A stretch of DNA of 40,528 nucleotides from Ignavibacteriota bacterium (GTDB taxonomy: Bacteria; Bacteroidota; Ignavibacteria; Kapaibacteriales; UBA2268), in the NCBI GenBank assembly GCA_020437395.1, contig JAGQWJ010000027.1, positions 1 through 40,528 of the forward strand. Direction: 5' to 3'. The notes below the pieces were generated by a model. It did no database searches. It was not told the origin of the DNA and saw only the letters and a program-made list of their open reading frames with translations. Below are positions 39,029 to 40,528 of the stretch, piece after piece. The position numbers were made by a program, and so were the translations under genes. Position 1 is the first letter of the stretch, and each line of letters opens with the position of its first letter.

Positions 39029-40528
39029 ATGAAGCAGATTATTACTTTCTTCGGAGTTGTTTTCCTACTGGGTACTTCGCAAGTTAAAGCACAAGTGCCA
39101 CCACAATGGGATACGGCAAAAGTTGAACTAACATTTAAACTCAATCAGATAAACAACGAAATTCTGAACCGTTGGGACAATCAACCTTATTGCACAGACT
39201 TTGCAGGAAATTTAATGCTTGCAAACAGCAATAGAGGTTACGCCTTATTTACACCTGATACAGCTTTCCCTTATCCTGTACCAGTTTATCAAAATGCACT
39301 TTATGCCAAAATTGACACTATGTTAATGGCATTTGACACTTTAGGATATAAAGCTGTTGATGTGACACTCCAATATCCAATGCTAGTTGACACCTTTACA
39401 AACTCACAATACTACCTAGATTTTTATATGACTGTTTGTCAAAAAATAAAACAAAAAGGGCTCAAATTAATTATCGGTTGTCAAGCTGCTTTCGTTGATT
39501 CTGTTTTTGGAGAACCAAAGCTGACTAGCGATATTGAAAAACACTACTTCAATCCTGACAATAATATTTTCACGAATGATTCGCTCGAAATCACTCGATT
39601 CAAACTGGAAAAATTACAAATGATGCAGACCATCATAGACTCCTTGCAACCCGACTACCTTACATTGGAAATGGAGCCACAGACACAAGAATACAATCTA
39701 TACAATCTGATTGACTATAGTGTTGATAGCACCATTTCGCTCGTTAATTATTTTACCAGTAATTTAAATAGTGGAGCGACATTGCTGGGTGCTGGTGCGG
39801 GAACATGGGACGATTATAACTTTTTTGAAAAAATTGCTACGCTAACAAATGTTGACTACATAGATTATCATATATATCCGCCTCACTTCAATTATATAAA
39901 TGATATTGCTTTTAAAATAGATTCCGTAGCAGATGCCAACAATAAAAAACTGGTTATTGGAGAATCATGGTGCTATAAAGCAACAAATAGTGAGATGACC
40001 AACATCAATCAACCTGTGGCAACCAGTCAACTGATTTACTCGAGAGACGTATTCGATTATTGGGTTTCAGTGGACACATTATTTGTTCAGGCTCTTGTAA
40101 ATCTTTCTCAGCAATCAAAAGTGGAGCTAGTTCAATTCCATTGGCCAAATGTAATGTTTGGACAATTAACCTATGATTCCGCTACACATTACTCAATGTC
40201 GCCTGGACAAATTCTAAATCTTGGAGCACAGACTGGTTACCAAAATATGTTTCAATTTAATCTTTCGCCTATCGGTCTTTATACAAGTGACGTCATTGAC
40301 AGTATTTGTTTAACAACAGGAATTGACGAGAACACATTTACTGCTGTAATTTATATATACCCAAATCCTGCACAAAATATCATTAACATTGAAACTCCTG
40401 AATCCATAAAAACGATTTCAATAATTGATATGACAGGGAAAATAATTTTGCGAGAAAGTAATTCCAAACAAGTACTTCTGCCAGACCTACAAAATGGTTT
40501 GTACTTAATAAAAATTGAAACAGGGACT
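39029..40528 (+). CDS. T9SS-exported glycosidase-like protein, 3' end beyond the window
   Basis: Open from ATG 39029 to the window edge (500 codons, no stop). Signal peptide MKQIITFFGVVFLLGTSQVKAQ. Residues about 30-400 read as a TIM-barrel: strands and helices in YKAVDVTLQYPML, GLKLIIGCQAAF, PDYLTLEMEPQ, VDYIDYHIYPP, KLVIGESWCY. Glu214/216 in LEMEP and Glu312 in VIGESW fit the acid/base and nucleophile positions of clan GH-A glycosidases, but the family (GH53- or GH5-like) cannot be fixed. Residues about 440-500 are a type A T9SS sorting domain (IYPNPAQNIINIE, SIIDMTGKIIL, LQNGLYLIKIETG), nearly complete. So it is likely exported by the system that PorU/PorV belong to. Its place next to a recombinase suggests recent acquisition. 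Confidence 0.82.
   Translation, partial: MKQIITFFGVVFLLGTSQVKAQVPPQWDTAKVELTFKLNQINNEILNRWDNQPYCTDFAGNLMLANSNRGYALFTPDTAFPYPVPVYQNALYAKIDTMLMAFDTLGYKAVDVTLQYPMLVDTFTNSQYYLDFYMTVCQKIKQKGLKLIIGCQAAFVDSVFGEPKLTSDIEKHYFNPDNNIFTNDSLEITRFKLEKLQMMQTIIDSLQPDYLTLEMEPQTQEYNLYNLIDYSVDSTISLVNYFTSNLNSGATLLGAGAGTWDDYNFFEKIATLTNVDYIDYHIYPPHFNYINDIAFKIDSVADANNKKLVIGESWCYKATNSEMTNINQPVATSQLIYSRDVFDYWVSVDTLFVQALVNLSQQSKVELVQFHWPNVMFGQLTYDSATHYSMSPGQILNLGAQTGYQNMFQFNLSPIGLYTSDVIDSICLTTGIDENTFTAVIYIYPNPAQNIINIETPESIKTISIIDMTGKIILRESNSKQVLLPDLQNGLYLIKIETGT

Overview
AT-rich, gene-dense bacterial chromosome segment, most likely from the Bacteroidota/FCB group. The evidence is three type IX secretion (T9SS) components (PorU, PorV, a PorE-like protein) plus a protein ending in a T9SS sorting domain, TAnnTTTG-type -7 promoter boxes, weak use of Shine-Dalgarno sequences, and a DUF4301 gene. 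A deep branch such as Ignavibacteria/Kapabacteria is possible, but the window alone cannot place it more finely.

Layout. 1-1406: a two-gene accessory operon of Cys-rich proteins (minus strand), its unusual leader, and a repeat-rich spacer. 1407-6638: porU-porV (minus). 6639-7359: a non-coding stretch with tRNA-Gly(GCC) and a strong RNA hairpin. 7360-37911: a dense housekeeping core. In order it holds an S9 peptidase, a Na/Ca antiporter and KdsA, ComB-FtsK-RecN, a Wza/Wzz-type polysaccharide export pair, and a long plus-strand run of SuhB-DapF-M20 hydrolase-receiver-MeaB-RdgB. Then come a PorE-like protein and DUF4301, QueF-QueD-RocD-LipM-like-small membrane protein-NlpC/P60, a lineage-specific four-gene operon (30625-33996, minus), two lipoproteins, a gamma-carbonic-anhydrase-like protein and YicC. 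37985-40528: a tyrosine recombinase transcribed away from a T9SS-exported glycosidase-like gene that runs off the window, with a cluster of short inverted and direct repeats between them.

Most interesting signal. Two unrelated accessory operons 33 kb apart (starts at 943 and 33996, both minus) carry nearly the same roughly 85-bp leader. It contains a palindromic TTTGCAAA, a perfect TAATT pentanucleotide array (7 copies in one, 6 in the other), a -7-like box, and a matching region just before the ATG. Both operons encode very Cys-rich proteins of unknown function; the larger one has a phospholipase-A2-like CCxxHD motif and two small barrel-like proteins at its end. This looks like a co-regulated, possibly slippage-tunable regulon of surface or secreted factors.

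How the genes fit together. PorU/PorV/PorE-like export and attach cargo such as the protein at 39029. KdsA, Wza/Wzz and perhaps the lipoproteins build the envelope that the cargo is anchored to. DapF, the M20 hydrolase, FtsK and NlpC/P60 belong to peptidoglycan and division work. The core is very compact: four convergent gene pairs have no room for a terminator, and one divergent pair shares bases of its start codons. The accessory loci keep longer non-coding leaders.
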